From positions 1 to 13,553 of the forward strand of contig CABGHH010000028.1 in the NCBI GenBank assembly GCA_902158745.1: a DNA stretch of 13,553 nucleotides, given 5' to 3'. The notes beneath the pieces were generated by a model. The model was not told where the DNA came from, ran no database searches, and saw only the letters and a program-made list of their open reading frames with translations. Of the stretch, positions 1 through 6,462 are shown piece after piece. A program made the position numbers and the translations under genes. How positions within the stretch are numbered: the first letter of the stretch is position 1; every line of letters begins with the position of its first letter. This stretch comes from Candidatus Methanolliviera sp. GoM_asphalt (lineage in GTDB: Archaea; Halobacteriota; Methanoliparia; Methanoliparales; Methanoliparaceae).

Positions 1-900
1 AAGAAATGAAGTATAACCAAAATATTTTTGTAGCGCTCGATATGCTAATTCCATACTAACTCCCTTTTTGTAATCCTCCTCCATATAGTCCGGAAACGCA
101 TATAAACCGGAAATCTGGAGATAACATCTGTCGTACATCTTCTCAAAAGGCCTTGCAAGTTCAACGCGGAGGAAAACATCACTTTCATTCAATCTTTGTT
201 GTAATTCCTTGCCTATAATACCTGTGCTTTTATGATTCTTGATTCTCTGATCATCGCAGTATCTTCTAAATTTACAATCTGTGACCGGCAGGTTGTAACT
301 CTCTCCGCTCATATCTGAAAATGTTATCCTGCATTCGTATCTTTCCTCTTCTTTCATCGAATATTTAACAGATAAAACTTCTTTTACCTTTATCGTTCCC
401 AACGATTTATTTTCCTCTCCTGGATCTATATATTGATTCTGATGGATTGTTGCCCCAAATATCTCTTCAACCGATTCATCCAATATACTCTCCAAGAAAG
501 GTTTTCTCTCCCCTTCTGGGAGCTCTTTTATCAATCTCGGCTCCACATATACACGCCATTGATCCTTCAATTCTTTCTCTGCCCTCTTGATCTCGTCTTC
601 TGCAATCGCGCCCTTCTCGATCAACGATCGAACCTTCTTGTCATCGACCGCAAGAACATCTTCCCATAATCCCTTCGGGTCAAGTATCGATCTTAAAGCA
701 GATTCATCCCAAATTATCTTTGGACTGTTCTTACGATACACACGTATATCATCTGCCAGAAGCTCATCCGTATTGCGAGAATCGAACGTCGAAAGTAAAT
801 CTTCTCTGATTCTCTTTTCACGCTTCTCAAATTCATTTATCTTCGCTCTTACCTCATAAAATTCTTTTACCTTCTCTTTATCTTTAATATCTAAATTCAC
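1..900 (-). CDS. Partial protein downstream of DUF488 pair, possible dual OB-fold (DuOB-like) domain
   Basis: This is an open reading frame of 300 codons with no stop, running off the left edge, so the C-terminus is missing. It starts with GTG at 900, which overlaps the TGA of the preceding DUF488 gene (GTGA). A GAGGTGG Shine-Dalgarno at 914-908 with a 7-nt spacer supports this start. Residues 1-45 are charged and helical. Residues 50-120 contain a tryptophan-rich stretch (IIWDE, KGLWED). From about residue 165 the sequence becomes beta-rich (LGTIKVKEVLSVKYS, YNLPVTDCKFRRYC, YLQISGLYAFPDY), which recalls the dual OB-containing domain often found beside DUF488. That match is from memory and tentative. 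OB folds usually bind nucleic acid. The tight coupling to two DUF488 genes suggests one complex or pathway. No catalytic motif is visible in the part present. Confidence 0.75.
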   Translation of the reverse strand, partial: MNLDIKDKEKVKEFYEVRAKINEFEKREKRIREDLLSTFDSRNTDELLADDIRVYRKNSPKIIWDESALRSILDPKGLWEDVLAVDDKKVRSLIEKGAIAEDEIKRAEKELKDQWRVYVEPRLIKELPEGERKPFLESILDESVEEIFGATIHQNQYIDPGEENKSLGTIKVKEVLSVKYSMKEEERYECRITFSDMSGESYNLPVTDCKFRRYCDDQRIKNHKSTGIIGKELQQRLNESDVFLRVELARPFEKMYDRCYLQISGLYAFPDYMEEDYKKGVSMELAYRALQKYFGYTSFL

Positions 901-1328
901 AGATGTACCACCTCGACATCATCCCAATGTTCTTTCAGATATTCGGCCAATAGTCGCCGATGGCAACGATCCGGCGTTGCTTCACTGCAAAGAAGACACG
1001 TTCTTTCTTTAAAAGATTTTTCGAGTCTCTTCAATATATGTCTTCTCTCGATCAATTTGATGTATTCTCTTTTGTAACTGTCCCAATCTTTACTCTTGTT
1101 GTATTGGTCCCTGATCTCCTTCGGCGGCGCGAGAAATTTGAGATGACGATATTCTATACCACATAATTCTCTCAAAAAATATTCCAGATCATCCCTCTTT
1201 GTAAATCCGGCGAGCTGAGACGTATTGTTGAGTCTCACATCTATTACCTGTTCGATCTTGTTTCTCTTTAATATCTCGAAGAATTCTTCTGCACTTTTCT
1301 TGGTGAAACCGATTGTATATATCTCCAT
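897..1328 (-). CDS. DUF488 family protein, second of a tandem pair
   Basis: This 143-aa protein of the DUF488 family has no established reaction that I can name. Family marks are the N-terminal strand and turn IYTIGFT (residues 3-9), the acidic IDVR (29-32) and the C-terminal LCSEATPDRCHRR (113-125). The Cys-Ser-Glu and Cys-His-Arg clusters in that motif are the probable active site or metal/nucleotide site. The first copy has GHS where this one has GFT. I placed the start at ATG 1328, 2 nt after the stop of the first DUF488 gene; a longer reading to 1460 would overlap that gene by about 130 bp and add a basic tail with no family similarity. The 3' end overlaps the next gene's GTG. It is likely cytoplasmic. 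The pair may act as a heterodimer or have diverged in substrate (inference). Confidence 0.85.
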   Translation of the reverse strand: MEIYTIGFTKKSAEEFFEILKRNKIEQVIDVRLNNTSQLAGFTKRDDLEYFLRELCGIEYRHLKFLAPPKEIRDQYNKSKDWDSYKREYIKLIERRHILKRLEKSFKERTCLLCSEATPDRCHRRLLAEYLKEHWDDVEVVHL

Positions 1329-1330
1329 AT

Positions 1331-1855
1331 TCAAAATAGCTTTTTTTGGACTGTTTTCTTCTCTTTCTTCACTTCTTCCTTTCTTCCATCTTTTCTTATA
1401 TGAAGAACGATGGCGTCTTTTTTTATCAAGCTCTGTGTGATCATAAGGTGTCTGTGGCACCTATAAGGATCTTCTTCGCTGCACATGACGGCGGTTCTCT
1501 TCTCATCTGCAAGTTCAATCAACGCCGAGATACCTTCTTTATACCAGCTCTTCTCCATCACGTATTCATAGACGATCTTTCCGTTCTCGTAACACTCCAT
1601 ATCTCTCGGTCTTCCTCCGAGAACGTTTCCAGCATGTTCATCCTCCATGAAGATGTATTCGATTCCTGCAGATTTGATCTTCTCTTTTATATTTTTCATA
1701 TTGAATTGGGGGACATATCTGCTGAATGGAACGCTCCTGACGTCTACCAAGACTTCAATTTCATTCTTCTTCAACAAGTCCAAAAACCTTTCAAGATCGA
1801 GGTTGCTGTGGCCGATCGTGTAGATGATCACGTTTTGACTCTCCGAAGATCGCAT
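1331..1855 (-). CDS. DUF488 family protein, first of a tandem pair
   Basis: This 174-aa protein carries all hallmarks of DUF488: IYTIGHSN (residues 11-18), LVDVRSVPFSR (36-46) and MCSEEDPYRCHRH (124-136). The CSE...CHR motif is shared with the next gene, so the two are ancient paralogues (motifs conserved, the rest divergent). The C-terminus carries a lysine-rich tail (about residues 154-172) absent from the second copy, possibly a nucleic-acid contact. It is the first gene of a three-gene unit. A TATA-like TTTATATG at 1888-1881 lies about 30 nt upstream of the ATG, so the mRNA is probably leaderless or nearly so. DUF488 function is not established; its association with OB-fold proteins hints at nucleic-acid or defence roles (inference). 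Confidence 0.9.
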   Translation of the reverse strand: MRSSESQNVIIYTIGHSNLDLERFLDLLKKNEIEVLVDVRSVPFSRYVPQFNMKNIKEKIKSAGIEYIFMEDEHAGNVLGGRPRDMECYENGKIVYEYVMEKSWYKEGISALIELADEKRTAVMCSEEDPYRCHRHLMITQSLIKKDAIVLHIRKDGRKEEVKKEKKTVQKKLF

Positions 1856-1880
1856 CTTTTCGTCTCTTCCTCTCCGTTTC

Positions 1881-1888
1881 CATATAAA
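1881..1888 (-). promoter_or_regulatory. TATA box of the DUF488 operon
   Basis: Read on the minus strand this is TTTATATG. It lies about 26-33 nt upstream of the ATG at 1855, the normal archaeal TATA-to-start-site distance, so the transcript would begin at or just before the start codon. No Shine-Dalgarno is seen in front of that ATG, which fits leaderless translation. Confidence 0.5.
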
Positions 1889-1921
1889 CCCATCTTTTGA
1901 AAGATCAAAGACGATGGAGAA

Positions 1922-1930
1922 TTTTTATAT
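1922..1930 (+). promoter_or_regulatory. TATA box of the hisH operon
   Basis: TTTTTATAT is centred about 40 nt upstream of the hisH ATG at 1966. A start site about 25-30 nt downstream would fall near 1952-1956, leaving a leader of roughly 10 nt without a clear Shine-Dalgarno. It lies back-to-back with the DUF488 promoter, making this a compact divergent promoter region. Confidence 0.5.
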
Positions 1931-1965
1931 GATTGGTAATTAATTCTGATGCAGTGATATACGCG

Positions 1966-2583
1966 ATGGCAAAAAAGATAGCAATCATAGACTATGGTTT
2001 GGGGAATCTGAGAAGTATAAAAAAAGGATTTGAGAAGGTCGGCGCGGAACCTTTCATAACAAATGATGAGAGATCGATAAAAGAGGCGGATGGAATCGTT
2101 TTACCTGGTGTTGGAGCATTCAAGAGTGCAATGGATAAATTAGAGGGAAAAGAATCCATAATTTATGAATTAATCGATGATGGAAAACCAATTCTTGGAA
2201 TATGTCTCGGGATGCAAATTTTGGTGAGAGAAAGCACGGAAGGAGGCCTTATCGATGGCTTAAAGATCATACCGGGAAGGGTGATAAAATTTGATGGGGA
2301 GGAGATGAAAGGTCTTAAGATACCGCATATGGGTTGGAATAATATCAAAATAAACGTTGAAAATCCTCTCTTTGAAGGGATGAAGAGAAATTATTTCTAT
2401 TTTGTCCACTCTTACTACGTTCAGACGGATGAAAGATATGTGCTCGCGGAATCGGAGTACGGAAAGAAATTTGCCGCTTCTATATTCCACCCAGAGAAGA
2501 AGATATATGGAACGCAGTTTCACCCTGAAAAGAGTGGAGAAGATGGAATAAAAATTCTCTCTAACTTTTTGGAGATGTGCTGA
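1966..2583 (+). CDS. hisH: Imidazole glycerol phosphate synthase, glutamine amidotransferase subunit HisH
   Basis: HisH hydrolyses glutamine and channels ammonia to HisF, which converts PRFAR to imidazole glycerol phosphate and AICAR in histidine biosynthesis. The protein has 205 aa, normal for the family. Class I amidotransferase marks are clear: IIDYGLGNL (residues 7-15), LPGVGAF (46-52), GICLGMQ with nucleophile Cys80, and QFHPEKS with His186 and Glu188 completing the triad. I chose ATG 1966 because MAKKIAIIDYG is the usual family start; an in-frame TTG at 1933 would add 11 unconserved residues and lie too close to the TATA box. The stop overlaps the next ATG (TGATG). No hisF or other his gene is in the window, so the histidine pathway genes are scattered here. 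Confidence 0.95.
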   Translation: MAKKIAIIDYGLGNLRSIKKGFEKVGAEPFITNDERSIKEADGIVLPGVGAFKSAMDKLEGKESIIYELIDDGKPILGICLGMQILVRESTEGGLIDGLKIIPGRVIKFDGEEMKGLKIPHMGWNNIKINVENPLFEGMKRNYFYFVHSYYVQTDERYVLAESEYGKKFAASIFHPEKKIYGTQFHPEKSGEDGIKILSNFLEMC

Positions 2584-3899
2584 TGGATTTAGAGGGCTAT
2601 ACAAAGAATTTGACGAGAAAACGGGTGAATAGGAAAGAGATAAAAGAGAAGGTAGCGGAAAGAATATTAGAGTTCAAAGATATTGGAAGAGAGAAGGCAG
2701 AGGAGTTGGCTGAGGCTATTCTAAATGAATCCGAGGCAACGTTAGATATAGAAGACGAATTTATCGGTTATGAGAAGTCTGGTGTGAATATGGGTGAATT
2801 CGGCGTTGGCTCAAGAGGAATGGGAGATTTTTACGTCCACGAGAAGATATCCGAGGTGATAGGAAGAACCTCGGCGGAGATAGATTCCACATTCTTAGAC
2901 GATTCCGGTGCCGTGAGAGTTGATAAAAAATATATCGTCGTCAGCGTCGATGGTATGCACTCCCGTCTGAGCGATTTTCCCTTTCTGGCAGGCTTTCACG
3001 TGACGAGAGCCACCCTCCGGGATATATACGTGATGGGGGCAAGACCAATTGCTCTGTTATCTGATATACATCTGGCGGATGACGGGGACGTTACAAAGAT
3101 ATTCGATCACATTGCCGGGATCTCATCAGTATCCGAGGTGATGGGGGTTCCACTCATAACGGGCTCAACGCTCAGGATAGGTGGAGATATGGTGATAGGA
3201 GACAGGATGACGGGGTGCGTCGGAGCTGTCGGTATAGCGGAAGATTTAACCGCGAGAATAGATGCAGAGCCCGGAGATGTCATACTGATGACAGAGGGGG
3301 CAGGGGGCGGGACGATCTCAACTGCCGCACTATACTACGACGAAAGAGATGTTGTTACAGAGACGTTGAATGTAAAATTCTTAAAAGCGTGTGATGCGCT
3401 CATCGAGAGTGGAATTGTCAAAAAAATTCACGCGATGACAGATATTACAAACGGAGGGATAAGGGGTGATGCAAACGAGATAGCAAAGGTTGCAGGCGTT
3501 AAACTCGTCTTTTATGAGAAGAAGATACGGGATTTGGTAAATAAAAAGGTATTTGATCTGTTAGAAAGGCATAAGATCGATTATCTGGGCGTCTCTTTAG
3601 ATTCTCTCCTCATAATATGCCCGGAAGATGCCGTCTTGGGAGTGAAAAAAGTTTTGAATGGAAAGATAAAGATCGATGAGATCGGGCGCGTCGAAGGTGG
3701 AGAGGGAAGCGAGATAGTTATAGATGAAGAAAGAGAAGAATTCGTGCCAAAATTTAGAGAATCCCCCTATACACCGATAAAAAAGATCGTTGGAGAATAT
3801 TCAAAGAATTCCGATATGATGAGAAAGAAAGTTCGCATTGCCGCCGATAGAGCGATCAAAAAGAAAGAGAAGATGATCGGGATCTTGAGAAGGCCATAA
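2583..3899 (+). CDS. AIR synthase / HypE-related ATP-binding protein
   Basis: This 438-aa protein belongs to the PurM/SelD/HypE/ThiL fold group, whose members bind ATP and phosphorylate or activate a substrate. An extra helical N-terminus (about residues 1-60) precedes the core. Core motifs are GEFGVGSRGMGDF (71-83), LDDSGAV (105-111, equivalent to the Mg-ATP aspartates), VSVDGMHSRLSDFPF (120-134), LLSDIHLADDGD (158-169), TEGAGGGT (237-244) and MTDITNGGIRGDANE (285-299). It resembles the methanogen 'hydrogenase maturation factor HypE-related / AIR synthase-related' group of about 440 aa. It is longer than HypE, SelD or methanogenesis marker 2 (about 320-350 aa), and its substrate is unknown. 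The start is ATG 2583, preceded by GGAG at 2571-2574 and overlapping the hisH stop; GTG 2577 is an alternative. It is probably co-transcribed with hisH. Confidence 0.85.
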   Translation: MDLEGYTKNLTRKRVNRKEIKEKVAERILEFKDIGREKAEELAEAILNESEATLDIEDEFIGYEKSGVNMGEFGVGSRGMGDFYVHEKISEVIGRTSAEIDSTFLDDSGAVRVDKKYIVVSVDGMHSRLSDFPFLAGFHVTRATLRDIYVMGARPIALLSDIHLADDGDVTKIFDHIAGISSVSEVMGVPLITGSTLRIGGDMVIGDRMTGCVGAVGIAEDLTARIDAEPGDVILMTEGAGGGTISTAALYYDERDVVTETLNVKFLKACDALIESGIVKKIHAMTDITNGGIRGDANEIAKVAGVKLVFYEKKIRDLVNKKVFDLLERHKIDYLGVSLDSLLIICPEDAVLGVKKVLNGKIKIDEIGRVEGGEGSEIVIDEEREEFVPKFRESPYTPIKKIVGEYSKNSDMMRKKVRIAADRAIKKKEKMIGILRRP

Positions 3900-3938
3900 G
3901 ACCATCCATAGAATCTTTCGAGAAGATAACCCCGATCC

Positions 3939-3965
3939 AAAAAACTTCTAATTCTTCGCGGCGAA
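3939..3965 (-). terminator. Possible terminator between convergent genes
   Basis: A short hairpin TTCGC-G-GCGAA (3955-3965) is followed on the minus strand by a T6 tract (3944-3939). It lies just downstream of the DUF3303 stop and also between convergent genes, so it could limit transcription from that side. Archaeal termination mostly relies on T tracts; the stem is short. Confidence 0.3.
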
Positions 3966-3970
3966 CCCAA

Positions 3971-4213
3971 TCATTTTTCTTCTGCTTTTATAACCGGAAC
4001 AATTTCTTTACTGCCAAGATCAGTCCAAAAGGACGTCATTGCCAGAAAGGCATCAGAATCAGCCACATCTACCAATCTAAAAGTACGACCACCGCCGATA
4101 TCTATATAATCTCCCAGCACCTTCACTCCTTCAGGGATCTTTTCTGTGTCTCCTCTTTTAAAAACTTCGTCCCTTTCCTCCGATTTCCAAGTAAAAATAT
4201 CCATGAACAACAT
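3971..4213 (-). CDS. DUF3303 family small protein
   Basis: This 80-aa protein reads through as a complete DUF3303-like domain: MLFMDIFTWKSEERDEV at the start, then VPEG/IPEGVKVLGDY-type and GGGRTFRLVDVAD segments, ending SKEIVPVIKAEE. The family is a small ferredoxin-like alpha/beta fold of unknown function, frequent in methanogenic archaea. It has no signal peptide, membrane segment or cysteines. A strong GGAGGTG Shine-Dalgarno (4230-4224) sits 10 nt before ATG 4213. An internal ATG at 4204 is possible but poorly placed. Upstream is a tandem promoter-like repeat (4284-4315), giving a leader of about 45-50 nt. It lies downstream of two flavin-binding protein genes on the same strand but 128 bp away, so it probably has its own promoter. 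Confidence 0.75.
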   Translation of the reverse strand: MLFMDIFTWKSEERDEVFKRGDTEKIPEGVKVLGDYIDIGGGRTFRLVDVADSDAFLAMTSFWTDLGSKEIVPVIKAEEK

Positions 4214-4283
4214 CTTCTTTTTTCACCTCCTCTTCTACTGTTTTTTCTTACGGCATTACCAAAATCATCGCTATCTCTGAAGC

Positions 4284-4315
4284 TATACTTATATCTTTTT
4301 ATACTTATATCTTTT
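4284..4315 (-). repeat. Perfect 16-bp tandem duplication containing TATA-like boxes
   Basis: The 16-bp unit tatacttatatctttt occurs twice with no gap (4284-4299 and 4300-4315). Read on the minus strand each unit is AAAAGATATAAGTATA, which resembles an archaeal BRE plus TATA box. From the nearer copy a start site would fall near 4260, upstream of the DUF3303 Shine-Dalgarno. Two start sites 16 nt apart, or one promoter with a spare copy, are both possible. Confidence 0.6.
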
Positions 4316-4341
4316 GTGCGATAAAAAGGTTAATTATAATG

Positions 4342-4794
4342 TCATAGAATCCTCTTTCCCGCCCCCACTTTCCCCATAGAGTCGTATATCTCCTCTATCT
4401 TGACCAAAACCACCGATTTTATGGGGTACTTCTCCAAAACGGCTGCTTCTGTGGGATATTTATCGCTTCTCTTCATTCTAGACTCTATAAACTCTTTCTT
4501 TGCCTCTTCGTATATTTTACCTTCTGTATATATCTCTGTACTTCCCTTCAACTGATATGACTTTTTTATCCCCGGATCGTATAGAATCATAGAGAGTCTT
4601 GGATTCTTCTCCAAATTTTCCCTCGTCTTATTTAAGAAGTTATCTCCTATCAGAACCTCCTCGTCACCGTGCATCTTTATGAAACCCACATATATCACAT
4701 TTGGCACATCCTCGCTGCAGGTGGATATCGGCACCTTTCTCCCGATAGCCTGTTTCTCCAACATCTCTTTTATCTCTTCTGGGACTTTTACCAT
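4342..4794 (-). CDS. Pyridoxamine 5'-phosphate oxidase-like flavin-binding protein
   Basis: The 150-aa protein has the split beta-barrel pattern of the PNPOx-like family, which binds FMN or F420 in archaea. Visible marks are an N-terminal helix with VPEEIKEMLEK (residues 4-14), VPNVIYVGF (29-37), VLIGDNFLNKTRENLEKNP (47-65; the NKTRENL stretch is the usual phosphate-binding region), SMILYDP (68-74) and a C-terminal VVLVKIEEIYDSMG. In methanogens such proteins are commonly small cytoplasmic flavoproteins of uncertain substrate; real pyridoxamine phosphate oxidase activity is unlikely. It starts with ATG 4794, 31 bp after the stop of a related gene, without a clear Shine-Dalgarno. It probably forms a two-gene unit with the upstream paralogue. 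Confidence 0.8.
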   Translation of the reverse strand: MVKVPEEIKEMLEKQAIGRKVPISTCSEDVPNVIYVGFIKMHGDEEVLIGDNFLNKTRENLEKNPRLSMILYDPGIKKSYQLKGSTEIYTEGKIYEEAKKEFIESRMKRSDKYPTEAAVLEKYPIKSVVLVKIEEIYDSMGKVGAGKRIL

Positions 4795-4825
4795 TTTTAT
4801 TTTACCATCTTATTTTTATTCTGTT

Positions 4826-5206
4826 TTATTCTGGAATGAGAGGAAACATCTCTTCTACTTTTATCGTCCCAACGGACTTTATATCCATTCCAAGCATCTC
4901 TTTTACCTGTTTTGCAAATTTATCGAAGAGCGGACCGGATCTCTGGAATCCTTGAAATGTTCCCTTTATCTGATATCCGGCGGGGGGCATCTTGAAAGCC
5001 GATGCTGCCGCTTTCTTCGTCGTCTCCAAATTTTTGTTCGTCTTATCACCAAATATATCTGCGAAGGCGATTGTCTCCTCATCTATCGCAGAAAGCGTTC
5101 CTTTCGGCACTACGTTGGGTGTTCCTTCCGAATCGACCGTGGCCAAAGCCTTCGAGGCAGACGGGTCATTAAATACATCCATTATATCCTTTGACATCTT
5201 GCTCAT
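4826..5206 (-). CDS. Pyridoxamine 5'-phosphate oxidase-like protein, short form
   Basis: This 126-aa PNPOx-family protein (counted from ATG 5206) shows ALATVDSEGTPNVVPKG (residues 20-36), FADIFGDKTNKNLETTKK (48-65), YQIKGTFQGFQRSGPLFD (78-95) and a C-terminal GTIKVEEMF. DKTNKNL matches the flavin-phosphate segment of the next gene, but overall identity between the two is low. I prefer ATG 5206 (MSKMSKDIMD) over ATG 5233. An AT-rich box at 5243-5236 lies about 30 nt upstream of 5206, which would place transcription start between the two ATGs, and family members usually begin near this point. The extra nine residues (METLLLYKN) have no family character. The product is likely a cytoplasmic flavoprotein. 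Confidence 0.8.
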   Translation of the reverse strand: MSKMSKDIMDVFNDPSASKALATVDSEGTPNVVPKGTLSAIDEETIAFADIFGDKTNKNLETTKKAAASAFKMPPAGYQIKGTFQGFQRSGPLFDKFAKQVKEMLGMDIKSVGTIKVEEMFPLIPE

Positions 5207-5235
5207 ATTTTTATATAACAGTAGTGTTTCCATTA

Positions 5236-5243
5236 TTTAAATC
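5236..5243 (-). promoter_or_regulatory. Probable TATA box for the PNPOx-like gene pair
   Basis: The minus strand reads GATTTAAATAATGG here. The TTTAAATA-type box is about 30 nt upstream of ATG 5206, fitting a nearly leaderless transcript. A second AT box (TTATATAA, about 5219-5212) lies inside the longer reading and would point to the later ATG 5182. Confidence 0.35.
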
Positions 5244-5333
5244 TATCGGTTGACTGGCGTAGTCCGAAAATCTAGTGCCTCAATAACTTAATTTTGGAAC
5301 AATTTAATAACCTCCAAATGCCATGATATCTTC

Positions 5334-5709
5334 GTGGTAAGAATAGAACTTGAAGAGCATGAGAAGAAGTTTCTCAGGAACTTTGTGAAAAAGGGACGGA
5401 AAAGTGCAAGAGAGCTAACCAGAGCACGTATTCTGCTGCTATCAAACCAGCAAAAGAGGGATACGGAGATAGCAGAAATATTAGGTGTTGGCAGGAACAC
5501 AAGTTTGGAGGGTTAAGAAGAGATACCGAGAAGAAGGTCTTCAAAGCGCTCTGGCAGATAAATCGCGATCAGGGCAGCCCAAAAAATACACAGAACGACA
5601 CGAAGCGGAAATCATAGCGCTAGCATGCACTAAATTACCGGATGGGAGCAAGAGATGGTCGCTTATATTACTCACCGAAGAACTGAGGAAGAAGGAAGGC
5701 ATGGTGTAG
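5334..5709 (+). pseudogene. IS630-type transposase relic, frameshifted and truncated
   Basis: Two overlapping frames together read as the N-terminal part of an IS630/Tc1-family transposase. The first (5334-5501) holds the start GTG, the ELTRARILLL segment and the helix-turn-helix TEIAEILGVGRNT. The second (from about 5503) continues VWRVKKRYREEGLQSALADKSRSG...WSLILLTEELRKKEG. Removing one A at 5501-5502 restores GRNT-VWRVKK, the usual family sequence, so a single-base insertion caused the frameshift. The frame stops at 5709, and the DDE catalytic part (normally about 200 more residues) is missing. The element is therefore dead. No convincing terminal inverted repeats were seen. Confidence 0.85.
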
Positions 5710-6027
5710 ATCCTTATCACAGATCGGCCCTGAATGCTTATTCTTTTTCTGACGTCTAATAAGTATTGGAGATCGTCTTTCACCTGTTCAATCAGAGTAG
5801 CGTTGGGTATGGCAAAATAACGGCATATCATCTGATTCCGTAGAATTTTATAAATTTTCCGCTCGATGCCCGAGATCAGAATATTAAAAGGGTATGAGAA
5901 CGTTCGATCACGCAAAGTTTGAAGACGATCGACCAGTTAGCTATTTATATTGGAAACGAGATTGAATTTAATAATATGTAATCAGAAGAGTTTATGGGTT
6001 GGTATATTAATTTTTTTTGGGAGCATT
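5710..6027. other. 318-bp stretch without a convincing gene
   Basis: No supported gene is seen between the transposase relic and the next gene. The minus strand is open from about 5939 to 5710 and continues antisense through the relic. Read there it gives a protein-like sequence (for example NQMICRYFAIPNATLIEQVK) from a TTG at 5915, but it has no Shine-Dalgarno, no promoter and no family I recognise, and its C-terminal half is merely the relic's antisense. It could be a fragment of another broken gene. A T8 tract lies at 6011-6018 on the plus strand. Confidence 0.5.
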
Positions 6028-6459
6028 CTAAATAATTCTCAAATCATGTTCGTATCTCGTTATGACGACCTTCGTTTCACAGAGTTTTGACGGCACAGGC
6101 ATGATCTTTTTAAAGAACGGCTCATAGACGAGAACTTTTCCCGAGATCGAGCCTCTTCCTTCTTCCACATCAACCGAGATCATATTCAATTTTTTGTTCA
6201 TCTCCACAGTTATGTCCTTATCCTCAAGGTATTCTCCCTCCCTCAGCACAACAGTGATCTCTCCCATCACTTTGACATCTCCAGGTACCCATTTTGGCGC
6301 AAAAGCGATCGCCGTTATCGTATAATTTCCTGATGGAAGGTTTGAGAGCGTGTAAACTCCCTCATCATCTGTCTTCGTCTCATATAAAGCCCCGGCGATA
6401 GGCATCACCGAGATCACCAATGATGTCACCGCTAAGAGCAGAAGAAAATTTCTCCTCAA
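6028..6459 (-). CDS. Small secreted protein with truncated carboxypeptidase-regulatory-like domains
   Basis: The 143-aa product begins MRRNFLLLLAVTSLVIS, a good signal peptide or anchor (residues 1-23, arginines then a hydrophobic core). PIAGALYETKTDDEG (20-34), VYTLSNLPSGNYTITA (35-50) and ITVEMNK (83-89) match a CarboxypepD_reg-like beta-sandwich. The domain's first strand is missing: the signal-like segment joins directly to PIAGA, which is normally mid-domain. A second such domain seems to start at GSISGKVLVYEP (103-114) but the gene ends 30 residues later. The start TTG 6459 is weak; ATG 6405 is the alternative and would remove the signal. It lies one codon and in frame after the methionine-rich gene's stop, at the end of the uptake operon. 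It may be a remnant of a longer surface protein. Confidence 0.55.
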   Translation of the reverse strand: MRRNFLLLLAVTSLVISVMPIAGALYETKTDDEGVYTLSNLPSGNYTITAIAFAPKWVPGDVKVMGEITVVLREGEYLEDKDITVEMNKKLNMISVDVEEGRGSISGKVLVYEPFFKKIMPVPSKLCETKVVITRYEHDLRII

Positions 6460-6462
6460 TTC

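Noticed and set aside
1329..1460. N-terminal extension of the second DUF488 protein back to 1460
   Set aside because: It would overlap the first DUF488 gene by 130 bp, and the extra residues are basic and unlike the family. ATG 1328 fits the family start.
2583..3899. Naming the AIR-synthase-like gene as hypE, selD, thiL or methanogenesis marker 2
   Set aside because: Its length (438 aa) and N-terminal extension differ from those families. Hydrogenase or selenium genes that would support a name are absent nearby.
5541..5915. Minus-strand reading frame of 124 codons across the transposase relic
   Set aside because: Its C-terminal half is the antisense of the relic, it has no Shine-Dalgarno or promoter, and no family is recognisable. 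The upstream part may be debris but is not supportable as a gene.
5301..5974. Direct repeat AATTTAATAA (5301-5310 and 5965-5974) as target-site duplication around the IS relic
   Set aside because: It is AT-only and 10 bp, easily found by chance here. IS630 elements duplicate only TA.
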